A DNA stretch of 64,000 nucleotides from Fibrobacterota bacterium (GCA_023412475.1 JAEYNR010000041.1:51279-115278), one strand, 5' to 3'; numbered from the stretch's first letter, positions 1 through 10,103 are shown. A program made the numbers and translations. Notes: generated from the sequence alone by a model not told the origin.

Positions 1-1
1 A

Positions 2-775
2 CATGGGCTCTCGATCTGGATCGAAGTGGATAACAAACGTATACTTTTTGATACTGGTCAGAGTGATTTATTATTTCATAATGCCGCTAAACTGGGGATC
101 AATCTGAAAAGTGTTGATATTTTAGTTCTCTCACATGGCCATTATGATCATACAACTGGAGTGAGCAGAATTCTGGAGCTGAATCCTGAAATTAAAGTTT
201 TTTGTCATCCTCACATCTTCAAACCCCGATACAGCCGCCATACAGATGGGGAGATGAAATTTATCGGAATGAGCCTGTCGGCCTGTAGTTCTCTTAACAG
301 GGTTTCTGGTAACATAAACTGGTTAACTAAGCCACTTTTTGCAGGTAATGAGGCAGGCATAACCGGTCCTATTCCCAGAGAGACGGATTTTGAAGATACA
401 GGGGGGGATTTTTATTACGATCGGGAGGGATATGCCCCGGATCCGATTACAGATGATATGGCAATATGGTTTAAAAGCAATAAAGGGCTTATTATCATAA
501 GTGGTTGTTGTCATTCCGGAATTGTAAACACTTCAGAATATTCATTAAGGATTAGCTCACAAGAGAAGATCCGGTCTGTTGTTGGTGGATTTCATCTGCA
601 TAATGCCTCATCCGAACGCATAAATAAAACTGTTGAATACCTCAAGGAAAAGTCAATTGAAACCCTGATTCCGCTTCACTGTACAGGTAATAAGGCCATT
701 GAGTTATTAAATGCAGGACTGGGAGAAACAGTTATCGAAGGTCAAACAGGCACTAGAATCACATTTGACTTATAG
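2..775 (+). CDS. MBL-fold metallohydrolase, 5' end outside window
   Basis: Metallo-beta-lactamase-fold hydrolase of the group annotated as 7,8-dihydropterin-6-methyl-4-(beta-D-ribofuranosyl)aminobenzene-5'-phosphate synthase-like. The metal motif SHGHYDH is near the start, followed by HPH, the GCCHSG turn, GGFHLHN and a C-terminal PLHCTG histidine, in the order expected for the family. The first GTG inside the window (26) is not a convincing start: the frame stays open to the left edge and the codons before it read HGLSIWIE, which is the usual lead-in to the conserved LFDTG strand. The true N-terminus therefore lies upstream. No signal peptide is visible in the part present. The substrate cannot be told; the enzyme name attached to this family is often only a homology label. 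Confidence 0.85.
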   Translation, partial: HGLSIWIEVDNKRILFDTGQSDLLFHNAAKLGINLKSVDILVLSHGHYDHTTGVSRILELNPEIKVFCHPHIFKPRYSRHTDGEMKFIGMSLSACSSLNRVSGNINWLTKPLFAGNEAGITGPIPRETDFEDTGGDFYYDREGYAPDPITDDMAIWFKSNKGLIIISGCCHSGIVNTSEYSLRISSQEKIRSVVGGFHLHNASSERINKTVEYLKEKSIETLIPLHCTGNKAIELLNAGLGETVIEGQTGTRITFDL

Positions 776-1211
776 TGAATAAAAAGGCTGTCATAAACCA
801 GTTAGTATTCTTTTATATTCAGTGTTTTTGTTAATAGTTAAAAAGGGGATATACTGCTGAATGTTGTATTTTTTGCAAAAAAAGTTCATTCTTTATTATC
901 TTGTGAATTTATGAAAATATTAGGCAAATATCAAAAATTCATTTATCTTATTGTTCAAACAAAACCTGAAGCATGCAGTAGAATGCGTGGAGCATAAGAG
1001 GTAAACTGTTTTATGCCATGGCATTCAGATGTTTGACTTAAATGTCGGAAGGTGTTCGTTGCTATCATTAGTTCTCATCTCAAGTAGTTACACGTATTCA
1101 TCCAATTTTAAATTAGCATTCCGCTCAGGAAGATCTTCTGTTTATAACACCAGAGTATGGGTATGGTAGACTCAAAATCAATTTCTTTAAACTATCGCAG
1201 GATAACAAACT
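776..1211. other. intergenic region before the Na/Pi cotransporter gene
   Basis: About 430 AT-rich bases. I see no open frame with a ribosome binding site, no tRNA and no strong hairpin. The part close to 1212 presumably holds the promoter of the transporter gene; I could not identify a convincing Pho box or -35/-10 pair by eye. Confidence 0.4.
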
Positions 1212-2918
1212 ATGGAAAACACAACGTTTGATACCAGTCTTATTATCCAAATGATATCAAATCTCATTGGAGGACTGTGCATATTTCTTCTTGGAATGAA
1301 ATACCTTTCTGATGGAATACAGGCGGTAGCCGGAGAGCGAATGCGTAAGATGATCTCGAAGCTTACTGATAACCAGTTAGCCGCTTGTGGAACCGGAATT
1401 TTTGTCACCTCCGTAGTTCAATCTAGTTCTATTACTACAGTAATGCTTATAGGGTTAGTCAATGCTGGTATAATGACCCTTCCTCAATCAATAGGAGTGA
1501 TTCTCGGGGCCGATATCGGAACTACAGTCACAGCCTGGATCGTAGCAGTAAAAATTACTAAGTATGGTCTGATAATGACCGGAATCGCCGGTTTTTTCTA
1601 CATGTTCACCAAAAATGAGCGCCACCGTTTTATAGCCATGCTGCTTATGGGTCTGGGAATGGTATTTTTCGGGTTGCTTCTTATGGAAAACGGGGTAGAA
1701 CCTCTTAGATATCATGAAGGGTTTATTGCACTGTTTTCAAGTTTTACCCCAAAAACGCTTCCTGGTGTAATTAAGTGTGTTTTTATTGGTGCTCTGGTAA
1801 CTGCCACAATTCAGTCTTCTTCAGCTACAGTAGCTATTACTATAACTTTAGCAAGAGCTGGTGTGATTGATTTTGATGCCTCAGTAGCACTGGTTCTGGG
1901 ACAGAATATTGGCACTACCATTACCGCATTTCTTGCTTCGCTTGGAACCTCGATGCGAGCCCGAAGAGTGGCTTATGCACATATACTGATAAAAGTATTG
2001 GCTGTCATGTTTACCATCCCGTTCTTCTTTCCATATCTGAACCTGTTAGGTTTTATAATTCATGAAAGTGCCGATATTGCTACCAAAATTGCACTGGCTC
2101 ATACCATTTTTAATATCCTTCTGGTATTGGCATTTTTGCCATTTACTCAATTACTAGCCACATCGCTTGTAAAGATATTTAAAGACAGTTCGGGCAATGA
2201 AATCCCTGCATTGACAAAACTGGATAAGAGACTTCAGGAAACCCCGGTAATCGCCATAGAACAGTCTCGCTGTGAGATTCTACGGATGGGTGAAGTGGTG
2301 GGCAGTATGCTGGTATTGCTTCGTAAAGTTCTGACCGAAAATGGCAACTGTAAAAAAGAGACGATTAATACGCTTTTCAGTCAGGAGGAATTACTGGACA
2401 GAATGCAGGAGGAGATTACGGTCTTTCTGACCCAGCTTCTTTCACAGGGCCTTATCTCAACTTTAGCCAAAGAAGCACAGGAACAGTTACGCCGCTCTGA
2501 TGAATATGAATCGGTAAGCGATTATGTAGTGGTGATACTGAAATTATATCTGCGTCTTCAAAATGCCAAACTTGCATTTGATCAAGAAGAGATGAAGGAC
2601 ATACTGGATCTTCATGCGGCAGTAGATGAATACTATAAACTAGTTTTTGAAGCACATAAGAACCGCAACATTAAAATACTTATAACTGCCAAGCCCAGAG
2701 CAGAAGCGATCACTCACCTGTTTCGCCGTATGCGGTCCCGTCACTTGAGTAAATTATCAACGACTCAGGTTGATCCTCTTATTTGTACTCTTTTCCCGGA
2801 TGTACTTGCCGGATATCGCAGGGTAAAGGATCATCTGCTTAATATTGCAGAAGCAGATGCAGAGGAAAGCAAGGAATTGACCTCATATGTTCTGGTTGGT
2901 TCTGATGTCACAGCCTGA
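1212..2918 (+). CDS. Na+/phosphate cotransporter with PhoU-like tail
   Basis: Sodium-dependent phosphate transporter of the NptA/Na_Pi_cotrans family, acting in the inner membrane. The roughly 350-residue membrane part carries two inverted repeat copies, each marked by the family's QSSS motif (VVQSSSITTVML and TIQSSSATVAIT), with glycine-rich GADIGTT and GQNIGTT segments after them. The last 200 residues are soluble and helical, as in the PhoU-like domain that most bacterial homologues of this length carry. AGGA at 1199-1202 supports the ATG at 1212. The stop codon lies inside a 15-bp hairpin (2905-2940) that probably ends the transcript. The neighbouring genes do not suggest a phosphate operon. 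Transport of another anion cannot be excluded. Confidence 0.93.
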   Translation: MENTTFDTSLIIQMISNLIGGLCIFLLGMKYLSDGIQAVAGERMRKMISKLTDNQLAACGTGIFVTSVVQSSSITTVMLIGLVNAGIMTLPQSIGVILGADIGTTVTAWIVAVKITKYGLIMTGIAGFFYMFTKNERHRFIAMLLMGLGMVFFGLLLMENGVEPLRYHEGFIALFSSFTPKTLPGVIKCVFIGALVTATIQSSSATVAITITLARAGVIDFDASVALVLGQNIGTTITAFLASLGTSMRARRVAYAHILIKVLAVMFTIPFFFPYLNLLGFIIHESADIATKIALAHTIFNILLVLAFLPFTQLLATSLVKIFKDSSGNEIPALTKLDKRLQETPVIAIEQSRCEILRMGEVVGSMLVLLRKVLTENGNCKKETINTLFSQEELLDRMQEEITVFLTQLLSQGLISTLAKEAQEQLRRSDEYESVSDYVVVILKLYLRLQNAKLAFDQEEMKDILDLHAAVDEYYKLVFEAHKNRNIKILITAKPRAEAITHLFRRMRSRHLSKLSTTQVDPLICTLFPDVLAGYRRVKDHLLNIAEADAEESKELTSYVLVGSDVTA

Positions 2919-2940
2919 AAAGAGCTTCAGGCTGTGACAT
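2905..2940 (+). terminator. 15-bp hairpin overlapping the stop codon
   Basis: Perfect inverted repeat ATGTCACAGCCTGAA / TTCAGGCTGTGACAT with a 6-base loop. The transporter stop codon (2916-2918) is inside the left arm. There is no T-run on either side, so it is a stem without the classical tail; it may stop transcription or protect mRNA 3' ends between two convergent genes. Confidence 0.6.
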
Positions 2941-2995
2941 ACTTTCCGGAAAAATAAACTGTAAAGAAGAGACGTGCCGCACTATTTCTGGGCTA

Positions 2996-4894
2996 TTAGA
3001 AATAATACCAGATAGTTCGGTACTGATCTATATCTTCACCATTCATATGCAGTCTTTTAAGATAATCATAAATAGAAACATCGGTATACAAATAATCATC
3101 AGATGCGGTTAGCCTTGACTCCCAGGGTATAAAGCGGTAAACCCGCTTTCCATCTGGTAGAATCATGATGGGTTCGTGGTCCTGCCATGCACGCAGATGC
3201 GACTTTCCAATTCGCGGAACATTAAAGACCGGCTCATCTGAGCGGACTATCCCAGGCAGCAGTCTGGCTTCCTCTTTACGCTCCTGTAGCAGCCGAGCCA
3301 TAGGGACTCTGAAATCGGCGGTTTCCTCTTTCCCTTTAGTATTAAAAGTATAGTATGGATCAATTCCGCTGACTTTCAGACATTTTCTCAAAAAAGCGGT
3401 TTCAAACTTTCTGCTGTTGTAATAAGTAAAAACCTGCTGATTGTAAATAGCTATTCCACATTGGCGAATACTGGTGATTGCTTCAAGAGTATCTGGTGTT
3501 AACTCCACAGGATGTTCAACATGGGTCATTAATGCAAGTTCCCTATGACCAGGTCTGTGGTATGATTTGAGCAGATTCAGAAAGCCATCATCTATTCTCT
3601 GTGGAAGAGTGACCGGAGTGCGTGTACCTATACGAATGCGCTCGAGATGTTCCATATCTGCAAGCCTGCAGAGTATGGCATCAAGAGACTTGTTGTCCAA
3701 TGTCAATGGGTCGCCGCCGGTAACCAGTACTTCCGTTATCTCTTTATGATTCTCGATCCATTTCATAGCAGAATCCAGTTTGGATTGAGCAGAAAAGGCT
3801 TGTTCAAGATTTTTGATTTCCCAGTTTCGCTGGCAGTAAACACAGATCTGGGGACAGGAATCGAATACTTTAAGAATAACAACTGAGGGATATCGGCGTG
3901 TTATTCCCTGAACCGGGCTTGTAAAGCCCTCCCCCATGTAATCCATGTTTTTTCCGCTTGCCCTGTTCATGGCAACTGTTCTGCAATAGCCAACCGAGGG
4001 AATTACCTGCGCTCTTATTGTTAAGTCGGTTTCATCACGGCCATCCGGATTAAAAAGAGACAGATAATAAGGGGTGATCTGAACAGGAATGTTTTCCTTT
4101 TCAGCTCTTTGTAAACCAGCCATTTCATCCTTTTCCAGATGAATAATAGCAGAAATGGCCTCTTCGCTGCGGAAAAGGTGCATAAGATGCCAATGGTAAT
4201 CAGCCCAGTTTGACTCGTCTGCATCATAATATTCAAGTATCCTTTTCTTAACCCCCTTCTGCCTGGAAACGATCAATGGATCAATTCCCTTTACAAATTG
4301 TGTAAACCTGTCATTCATAATCTGTGCCTGGGTATCAAGAAAAGAATCGTGACTGGAAAAACAATCCTGCTCGTTTTCAGAAATAAGAAAATCCAGTCCT
4401 TTCCCATTTATTCCATGGAGAAGAGAGATTATTTCACACAAAAAGGAACGGCTTATGCGGCTATAATCATTCTTTTGTAATGCATCTCTTAAACACTGCA
4501 ATGCTGAAAATCCGGTACGCCTCTCGTTTTCTATACGGATAATATTTTTGAAAACCCGTATGCATTCTTTGGCATTACTGCTTTGGGTTATGTTGAATGT
4601 AGAGGGTGTAAATGGCGAATCGGGGTCAAAACAGTGAGATTCTTTTTTGTTTAAATAAATTTCCAGTTTCTCACGACTATCCTGCAAAGACATTCTTTGA
4701 GATAGGATTTTAAAAACTACAGGATCTGCCTTTTGCAATTGCTCCAATAAACCGGCCAAATCTCTGGTAACTATCTCTGAGGGCACCCATTGAATCTCTA
4801 TATCATCTACGTAGTGGGAATCAAGTTGAGGATTTTCGATTTGATCAGGCATTGCTCTCATGTCTTCACGAGAATATCTGGTAAAAGATTGCAT
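2996..4894 (-). CDS. KamA-family radical SAM aminomutase-like protein, long form
   Basis: Radical S-adenosylmethionine enzyme of the lysine 2,3-aminomutase family. The [4Fe-4S] motif is C347-x3-C351-x2-C354, followed by the VTGGDPLTL glycine motif and the usual strands of a partial TIM barrel. A lysine in PRIGK near residue 570 sits where KamA has its PLP-binding PGGGGK loop, so PLP binding is plausible but not assured. The protein is 632 residues against about 420 for classical KamA: some 220 extra residues precede the first recognisable KamA block (around residue 225) and I recognise no domain there. AAGGAG just upstream supports this start. It is divergent from the MerR gene. The substrate (lysine, glutamate or other) cannot be assigned. 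Confidence 0.85.
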   Translation of the reverse strand: MQSFTRYSREDMRAMPDQIENPQLDSHYVDDIEIQWVPSEIVTRDLAGLLEQLQKADPVVFKILSQRMSLQDSREKLEIYLNKKESHCFDPDSPFTPSTFNITQSSNAKECIRVFKNIIRIENERRTGFSALQCLRDALQKNDYSRISRSFLCEIISLLHGINGKGLDFLISENEQDCFSSHDSFLDTQAQIMNDRFTQFVKGIDPLIVSRQKGVKKRILEYYDADESNWADYHWHLMHLFRSEEAISAIIHLEKDEMAGLQRAEKENIPVQITPYYLSLFNPDGRDETDLTIRAQVIPSVGYCRTVAMNRASGKNMDYMGEGFTSPVQGITRRYPSVVILKVFDSCPQICVYCQRNWEIKNLEQAFSAQSKLDSAMKWIENHKEITEVLVTGGDPLTLDNKSLDAILCRLADMEHLERIRIGTRTPVTLPQRIDDGFLNLLKSYHRPGHRELALMTHVEHPVELTPDTLEAITSIRQCGIAIYNQQVFTYYNSRKFETAFLRKCLKVSGIDPYYTFNTKGKEETADFRVPMARLLQERKEEARLLPGIVRSDEPVFNVPRIGKSHLRAWQDHEPIMILPDGKRVYRFIPWESRLTASDDYLYTDVSIYDYLKRLHMNGEDIDQYRTIWYYF

Positions 4895-5146
4895 CCAATC
4901 TCCTTTTATTGAGATAATCTGTTGTTGTTTTACTAGTTAAAAGGCTTTATAATTGGCCGAACACAGATGTGTATTGGTCTGAAGAAGGATTTTTGGTATA
5001 AGGATAAATACTAAAATATCAGAACATTGTCAACATTCTTAACAATTCCATGGTAATTTTATTTTGACTATAAGGTATTATGCACAATGTATTTTTGATT
5101 CATATTTGATGTAATTTCAGAGAAAATTCTACCTTTTATAATAAAA

Positions 5147-5617
5147 ATGTCTTCCTTACTCGATATTGATCAGCACCAGCCTATATTTCCCATAAGTGCC
5201 GCTGCAGACATGCTGGGAATCAAGCCGCGTATGCTTCGTTTTTACGAAGAACGTGGAATTGTAGCTCCCATGCGGACGACCGGAAAACGTCGTTTGTACT
5301 CCATGAAAGATATTGATGTTTTGGCCTATGTGCACTATCTGATAGTAGTAAAAGGGGTAAATGTTGCAGGAGTCCTTGAAATCCAAAGAATGTTCAAGAG
5401 AATGAAGCAGGTAACCCGTGAGGCATTCATGAAGGAGATACACGACGAAATCGCTTCGCTTTCTGGCACAGAAAAGCAGCGATACCAGGGTAAAATCTCA
5501 CATAACCAAACTGGGATTCTCGAATTCGACGTACCTGAATCCAAACATTTGAGCGACATTTCTTCCCCAGCTCCGGTTGATCACGATAAACCATCGGAAA
5601 AGTCTTCCTTGAAATGA
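5147..5617 (+). CDS. MerR-family transcriptional regulator
   Basis: DNA-binding regulator with an N-terminal winged helix of the MerR type: SAAADMLGIKPRMLRFYEE is the helix-turn-helix with the diagnostic arginine-tyrosine/phenylalanine segment, followed by the RRLYSMKDID wing. A helical dimerisation segment follows and the last 60 residues are polar and probably disordered. There are no conserved effector cysteines, so it is unlikely to be a metal or redox sensor of the classical kind. Its stop overlaps the ATG of the downstream ClC gene by 4 bases, so the two are almost certainly co-transcribed and translationally coupled; it may autoregulate the pair or also act on the divergent KamA gene. 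Confidence 0.92.
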   Translation: MSSLLDIDQHQPIFPISAAADMLGIKPRMLRFYEERGIVAPMRTTGKRRLYSMKDIDVLAYVHYLIVVKGVNVAGVLEIQRMFKRMKQVTREAFMKEIHDEIASLSGTEKQRYQGKISHNQTGILEFDVPESKHLSDISSPAPVDHDKPSEKSSLK

Positions 5618-7335
5618 ATCCAGCAGGCATCAGAACCAGATTATCATCGTCTATAAAAATTCCTCAAGATGCCCATATTGTTCTTCAAACTGTAGTTATG
5701 AGTTTGGCAGCAGCGGGTGTGGCAGTTCTATTCATGCAATTAATAAATTTGTTGTATAGAATATTGTATGTGAAAACAACTGCCACATCGAGAGTTAGTT
5801 TTTGCATTTTGAGCTTTATATTCATTATGACATCTTCATTTTTGGTTTCTCTTCTTCTTAAAAAAGTTCCAAGTGCATCTGGAAGTGGCATTCCCCAGAC
5901 AAAAGCAGCGTACTGGAAAGAGCTTGGTTATATCCCGATAAAGGATGTGATCATAAAATTTGTAGCTGGAATAATCAGTATAGGAGGTGGCGCAAGTCTT
6001 GGCAGAGAGGGGCCAACAGTATTTCTTGGTAGTGGAGTGGCTTCATTTCTGTCCGGTTACACCGGTTCGCCTAAACGACAACGCCGTGCTGCCTGCGTGG
6101 TTGGTGCATCGGCTGGGTTGGCAGCGGCTTTTAATACCCCCCTTGCGGCAATTACCTTCAGCATTGAAGAATTAATTAATGATCTGAACACAAAATACCT
6201 GGGCAGAGTGGTACTTGCTTCGCTTTTTGGAGCGACAACTGTTTACGCTCTGATAGGTAAACAACCCTCCTTTTTACTTCCTCATGTAGAATCCGGTTCA
6301 CACTTTGTATTTTTTCTTATGCCATTAGTGGCACTGGTTTCATCATTTCTGGGAGTGGCTTTTCATAAAGCTATTCTGCACTTGCGCCCTGCGGTCCGTA
6401 AACCCAGGAAGGCGCCGGTATGGTTAAACCCCTGTTTTGGCGGGCTATTTACCTGGATTATCGGAATAACAGTTTTTCTTATCACTGGTAAAATTGGAAT
6501 TTTTGGACTCGGCTACAATGATCTCTCAGAATCATTAGTTAATGGCTCTGTTTGGTGGATTGCAGGAATACTGGTTTTAGGAAAACTCGCAGCAACAGTT
6601 CTCAGTTACAGTTTTGGCGGTTGTGGTGGAATCTTCTCACCCACTCTGTTTATTGGTGGAATGTGCGGAGCCTTTTTTTCGGCAATAGCTGGTCTGTGGC
6701 TTCCAAGCACATTGTCGGACCATGTTATACTTTCATCTGTTGGGATGAGTGCCTGCCTGGGTGCAGTAATAAGGGCTCCTTTGACTTCTACACTGATCGT
6801 GTTTGAAATGACTCACCAGTTTGAGATTATTCCTGGTCTTATGCTCAGTGCGGTAATCAGTCAGTTTGTGGCCAGGTGGGCTGGAATAAAACACAATTTT
6901 TACGATGATTTACTTTTACAGGATGGACACGAACTGATAAAAATCAAACCACCACGTGATCTTCAGAGCTGGCAGAATCTGCCGGTGTCTCATATAATGA
7001 ACAAAAAACCCGTAGTGATTGAGTCCACAGATCCAAAGCATCTTCAAAACATTATTTCCAATACGCCTTACAATCTCTTCCCTTTTATTTACAATGGAAC
7101 CATATCAGGGATAGTGACCAGAGAGGCAATAATCGAATTTTTATCTAATGGCCGACAGATTACACCATCTCAGACCTGTATCTCGGATGAAAATATCACT
7201 GTCAAGGAAGCTGCAGACCGTTTTATCTGCACTCCTCACAATTTTCTTATCATAACTGATAGCGACAAAACGGTTATATTAGGGATTCTTACTCTTAATG
7301 ATCTGCTTCGTGCGCAAACAGCGGTTTCTGAATAG
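5614..7335 (+). CDS. ClC-family chloride channel/antiporter with CBS domains
   Basis: Inner-membrane anion transporter. The ClC signatures are all present: GSGIPQ (residues 90-95), GREGP (130-134) with the gating glutamate E132, GGIFSPTLFIGG around residue 350 and the LTSTLIVFEMT helix near 395. The gating glutamate is compatible with Cl-/H+ exchange as in EcClcA, though the second proton glutamate cannot be assigned by eye. From about residue 450 the protein continues into two CBS motifs (VSHIMNKKPVVIES and later ITVKEAADRF), a cytosolic module that usually binds adenine nucleotides. It overlaps the MerR gene by 4 bases. Substrate could be chloride, nitrate or fluoride; the GSGIP loop favours chloride. 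Confidence 0.92.
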   Translation: MNPAGIRTRLSSSIKIPQDAHIVLQTVVMSLAAAGVAVLFMQLINLLYRILYVKTTATSRVSFCILSFIFIMTSSFLVSLLLKKVPSASGSGIPQTKAAYWKELGYIPIKDVIIKFVAGIISIGGGASLGREGPTVFLGSGVASFLSGYTGSPKRQRRAACVVGASAGLAAAFNTPLAAITFSIEELINDLNTKYLGRVVLASLFGATTVYALIGKQPSFLLPHVESGSHFVFFLMPLVALVSSFLGVAFHKAILHLRPAVRKPRKAPVWLNPCFGGLFTWIIGITVFLITGKIGIFGLGYNDLSESLVNGSVWWIAGILVLGKLAATVLSYSFGGCGGIFSPTLFIGGMCGAFFSAIAGLWLPSTLSDHVILSSVGMSACLGAVIRAPLTSTLIVFEMTHQFEIIPGLMLSAVISQFVARWAGIKHNFYDDLLLQDGHELIKIKPPRDLQSWQNLPVSHIMNKKPVVIESTDPKHLQNIISNTPYNLFPFIYNGTISGIVTREAIIEFLSNGRQITPSQTCISDENITVKEAADRFICTPHNFLIITDSDKTVILGILTLNDLLRAQTAVSE

Positions 7336-7544
7336 GGAAAGAATAAGGTGCATAAGCGAACTCAGTTGTTTTTTCATTTTTATTTGTTTGCTGAAAAAGA
7401 TAGAAAACTTTTCTGAGCCGGGGCAGAGCCAGACTGGTTTTTCACAATGATTTTCACATCTTTTGATGTGCCCAAACTATTTTTATGTAATAAATATCAA
7501 CAGTCTTAACAGTAATTTACCCAAACAGTTGAGGTGTTTTTCCT

Positions 7545-8363
7545 ATGGAATGGACTGAAAAGGATATTATTGATTATTACCATCAAAACGAATTTGCCTA
7601 TAAGCTCTGGGGAGCCAACATGCATTTTGGCTTCTGGGAAGAAGATGTTAAAACTCAGCGCCAGGCATCATTGCGTTTTAATCAAGTTATGGCGAAAACC
7701 GCTCAGATAAGCAGTGAAGATCATATTCTGGATGCCGGCTGTGGGGTTGGCGGAGCATGCATATTTCTGGCAAAAACATTCAACTGCAAGGCAACAGGTA
7801 TCACCATTACTCCCCGTCAGGTTGACCTGGCCTACAACAATGCCGAAAAAGCAGGGGTAAGCCATCTGGTAGAGTTTCACAAGATGGACTACATGCATAC
7901 TTCATTTGACAATGATACCTTTACCGCTGTATGGGGTCTGGAAAGTATATGTTATGCAGAAAGTAAAAAAGACTTTATCGCAGAAGCATACAGGGTGCTT
8001 AAAAAGAATGGAAGATTAATCATCGGAGACGGATTTGCCAGCAGGGAGCATTATGAAGGAAAAGATGCCTGGCTGATGAATCGCTGGATGGATGGATGGA
8101 TTGTTAATAATTTGAAAACCCCTGAACAGTTCAGTAAGTATGGGCGAGAGGCCGGATTCAGCGAAACCTCTTATCGTAATGTAACTCCATTTGTAAAAAA
8201 GACCTCCAGGATCATGCTTTATGTTTCATTGCCTTTTTTACCGTTGCATCTATTAGATAGGGTCTTTAGAATCAGACAGTACCCAACCGATGCACTCTGG
8301 AATCAGTATTTCGCCATGAAAAAAAATCTGTGGGAATACGGAATATTCATGGCCAAAAAATAA
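7545..8363 (+). CDS. class I SAM-dependent methyltransferase
   Basis: Cytosolic methyltransferase with a Rossmann-like fold. The SAM-binding motif I is LDAGCGVGGACIFLA around residue 63, followed by GITITPRQVDLA and the motif IV region AVWGLESICYAE. The overall pattern (an N-terminal DIIDYYHQNEFAYKLWG segment, MHFGFWE, and the SICYAE loop) resembles enzymes that methylate small lipophilic molecules: tocopherol, sterol or geranyl-diphosphate C-methyltransferases. GAGGTG at 7529-7534 sets the start. It stands alone between the ClC gene and the GH43 gene, so context does not help with substrate. Confidence 0.85.
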   Translation: MEWTEKDIIDYYHQNEFAYKLWGANMHFGFWEEDVKTQRQASLRFNQVMAKTAQISSEDHILDAGCGVGGACIFLAKTFNCKATGITITPRQVDLAYNNAEKAGVSHLVEFHKMDYMHTSFDNDTFTAVWGLESICYAESKKDFIAEAYRVLKKNGRLIIGDGFASREHYEGKDAWLMNRWMDGWIVNNLKTPEQFSKYGREAGFSETSYRNVTPFVKKTSRIMLYVSLPFLPLHLLDRVFRIRQYPTDALWNQYFAMKKNLWEYGIFMAKK

Positions 8364-8451
8364 ACATATCATCGAGATAGTTTTTTGCCTTGCTGGTAAT
8401 CTGTACAAAAAAAGGAACTATTCGTTTATAGCTTTAAAGGAGAAGCATTAT

Positions 8452-10053
8452 ATGGTAGCTAACTGTTTCAAATTATCATATATGCTTCTTTATATCTTCA
8501 CTTTTGCGCACCTGATTCCGCTACATGCAGACAACCCGCTTGTTCGCCACATATTCACAGCAGATCCGGCTCCAATTGTACACAATGACCGTTTTTATAT
8601 CTTTACAGGTCACGATGAGGGTGGAAACGGCTGGACACTAAGAGGCTGGCATGTGCTCTCATCTTCTGACATGGTAAACTGGACCGACCATGGAGAGGTG
8701 TTGGCTGTCACAGATATTACATGGCTCAATACTAATCAGGCCTGGGCTGCACAATGTATAGAACGAAATGGTAAATTCTACTTTTATATATGTGATTCAG
8801 GAGAGATTGGTGTTGCAGTTTCAGACAGTATTCTGGGGCCCTACAAAGATGCTATAGGTAAACCATTGATAACTAACGAAACACCGGGTGCATGTCCCAG
8901 TGATGACAATATCGATCCTGCAGTATTTATTGATGATGATGGGCAGGCTTATATCTATTGGGGAACTGATCGTGTTGTGCGACAGGCCAAACTTAAAAGT
9001 AATATGATCGAAATAGATGGTCCCATAACTACACCTCAGGGATTAAACCGTTTTTTTGAAGCATCATGGGTGCACAAAAGAAATGGTACCTATTATTACT
9101 CCTATGCTGCTTACAATAGTTCCGGGGATAACTGGCCATCAAATATCGATTACGCAATAAGTTCAAATCCACTGGGCCCCTGGGAATACAAAGGAACACT
9201 GAACGATTATGCGGGAACAGGTACCAACCATTCTGGCATCATTGAATTTAAGGACAGATGGTACTTTGTGTATCATACCGATTATCTTTCCGGTGGTGTG
9301 CCATGGGAAAGATCCATTCAGATTAATTACACCTATTATAATGATAATGGTACAATGAAAAAAATAGTACAGGATACATTAGGAGTCGAATCTATCGGCC
9401 CTGCCCTTTTTGATGAAAATTCATTTTACAAATTTAAAGCCAGGCACAGCGGGAAATTGATGGAAGTGACAAGTGCATCGACTTCAGATAACGCTACCAT
9501 AGAGCAGAATACAGGCAATGGAAACCACTCCCAGCATTGGAAAATTGCTGAAGTGGAACGTGGTGTTTACCAGATTATTAACCGAAACAGCAATCTGACT
9601 CTTGATGCTGTAATCTCAAGTGATAATGTGATCCAATACTCTTACTGGGGTGGCACAAACCAGAGATGGAAAATTACCGGCGCTGGCAATGAAAGTTATT
9701 ATATAGTCAACAAAGGTAATAACCGTATGCTGGAAGTTTACTATGCTGAAACAACGGATGGGTCTAAAGTTCGGCATTGGGAATTTAACGGGGAAACATG
9801 CCAGATGTGGGATATTATAAAGGTGGATTCGAGTGCAGTCAGTGTTAGCTTTCCGGCGAATAATGCACGGCAGTATCCTTTTACAATGCACACATCAGGC
9901 GAAATATTTCTATCCAAAACAGGCTTGCCCTTTTCAAACTTGGCAAAAGTATTTGACCTGACAGGGCGAATGATAAACAGTCCAAATACAGCAAAAATAA
10001 AAAGCGGTTATTTTATAATTTACAAGCAATCCCTGAGCGAACCTCATAGATAA
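8452..10053 (+). CDS. secreted GH43 glycosidase with ricin-type lectin module
   Basis: Plant-polysaccharide hydrolase (arabinanase or beta-xylosidase type). A signal peptide covers residues 1-26. The five-bladed propeller follows; the GH43 catalytic triad can be placed at D38 (ADPAPIVHNDRFYIFTG), D155 (NIDPAVFIDDDG) and E203 (FFEASWVHKRNGTYYY). Residues 320-460 form a RicinB/CBM13-like module with QHWKI, NQRWKI and CQMWDI repeats. The last 70 residues (AKVFDLTGRM then SGYFIIYK) look like the short Ig-like C-terminal domain used for type IX secretion in Bacteroidota and Fibrobacterota. AAAGGAG supports the start. The family cannot be narrowed to one substrate by eye. Confidence 0.9.
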   Translation: MVANCFKLSYMLLYIFTFAHLIPLHADNPLVRHIFTADPAPIVHNDRFYIFTGHDEGGNGWTLRGWHVLSSSDMVNWTDHGEVLAVTDITWLNTNQAWAAQCIERNGKFYFYICDSGEIGVAVSDSILGPYKDAIGKPLITNETPGACPSDDNIDPAVFIDDDGQAYIYWGTDRVVRQAKLKSNMIEIDGPITTPQGLNRFFEASWVHKRNGTYYYSYAAYNSSGDNWPSNIDYAISSNPLGPWEYKGTLNDYAGTGTNHSGIIEFKDRWYFVYHTDYLSGGVPWERSIQINYTYYNDNGTMKKIVQDTLGVESIGPALFDENSFYKFKARHSGKLMEVTSASTSDNATIEQNTGNGNHSQHWKIAEVERGVYQIINRNSNLTLDAVISSDNVIQYSYWGGTNQRWKITGAGNESYYIVNKGNNRMLEVYYAETTDGSKVRHWEFNGETCQMWDIIKVDSSAVSVSFPANNARQYPFTMHTSGEIFLSKTGLPFSNLAKVFDLTGRMINSPNTAKIKSGYFIIYKQSLSEPHR

Positions 10054-10103
10054 TAAGTTAGATAGCACTTTAAAAACTACCTGCCTTATTATAAATAAAG
10101 ATC

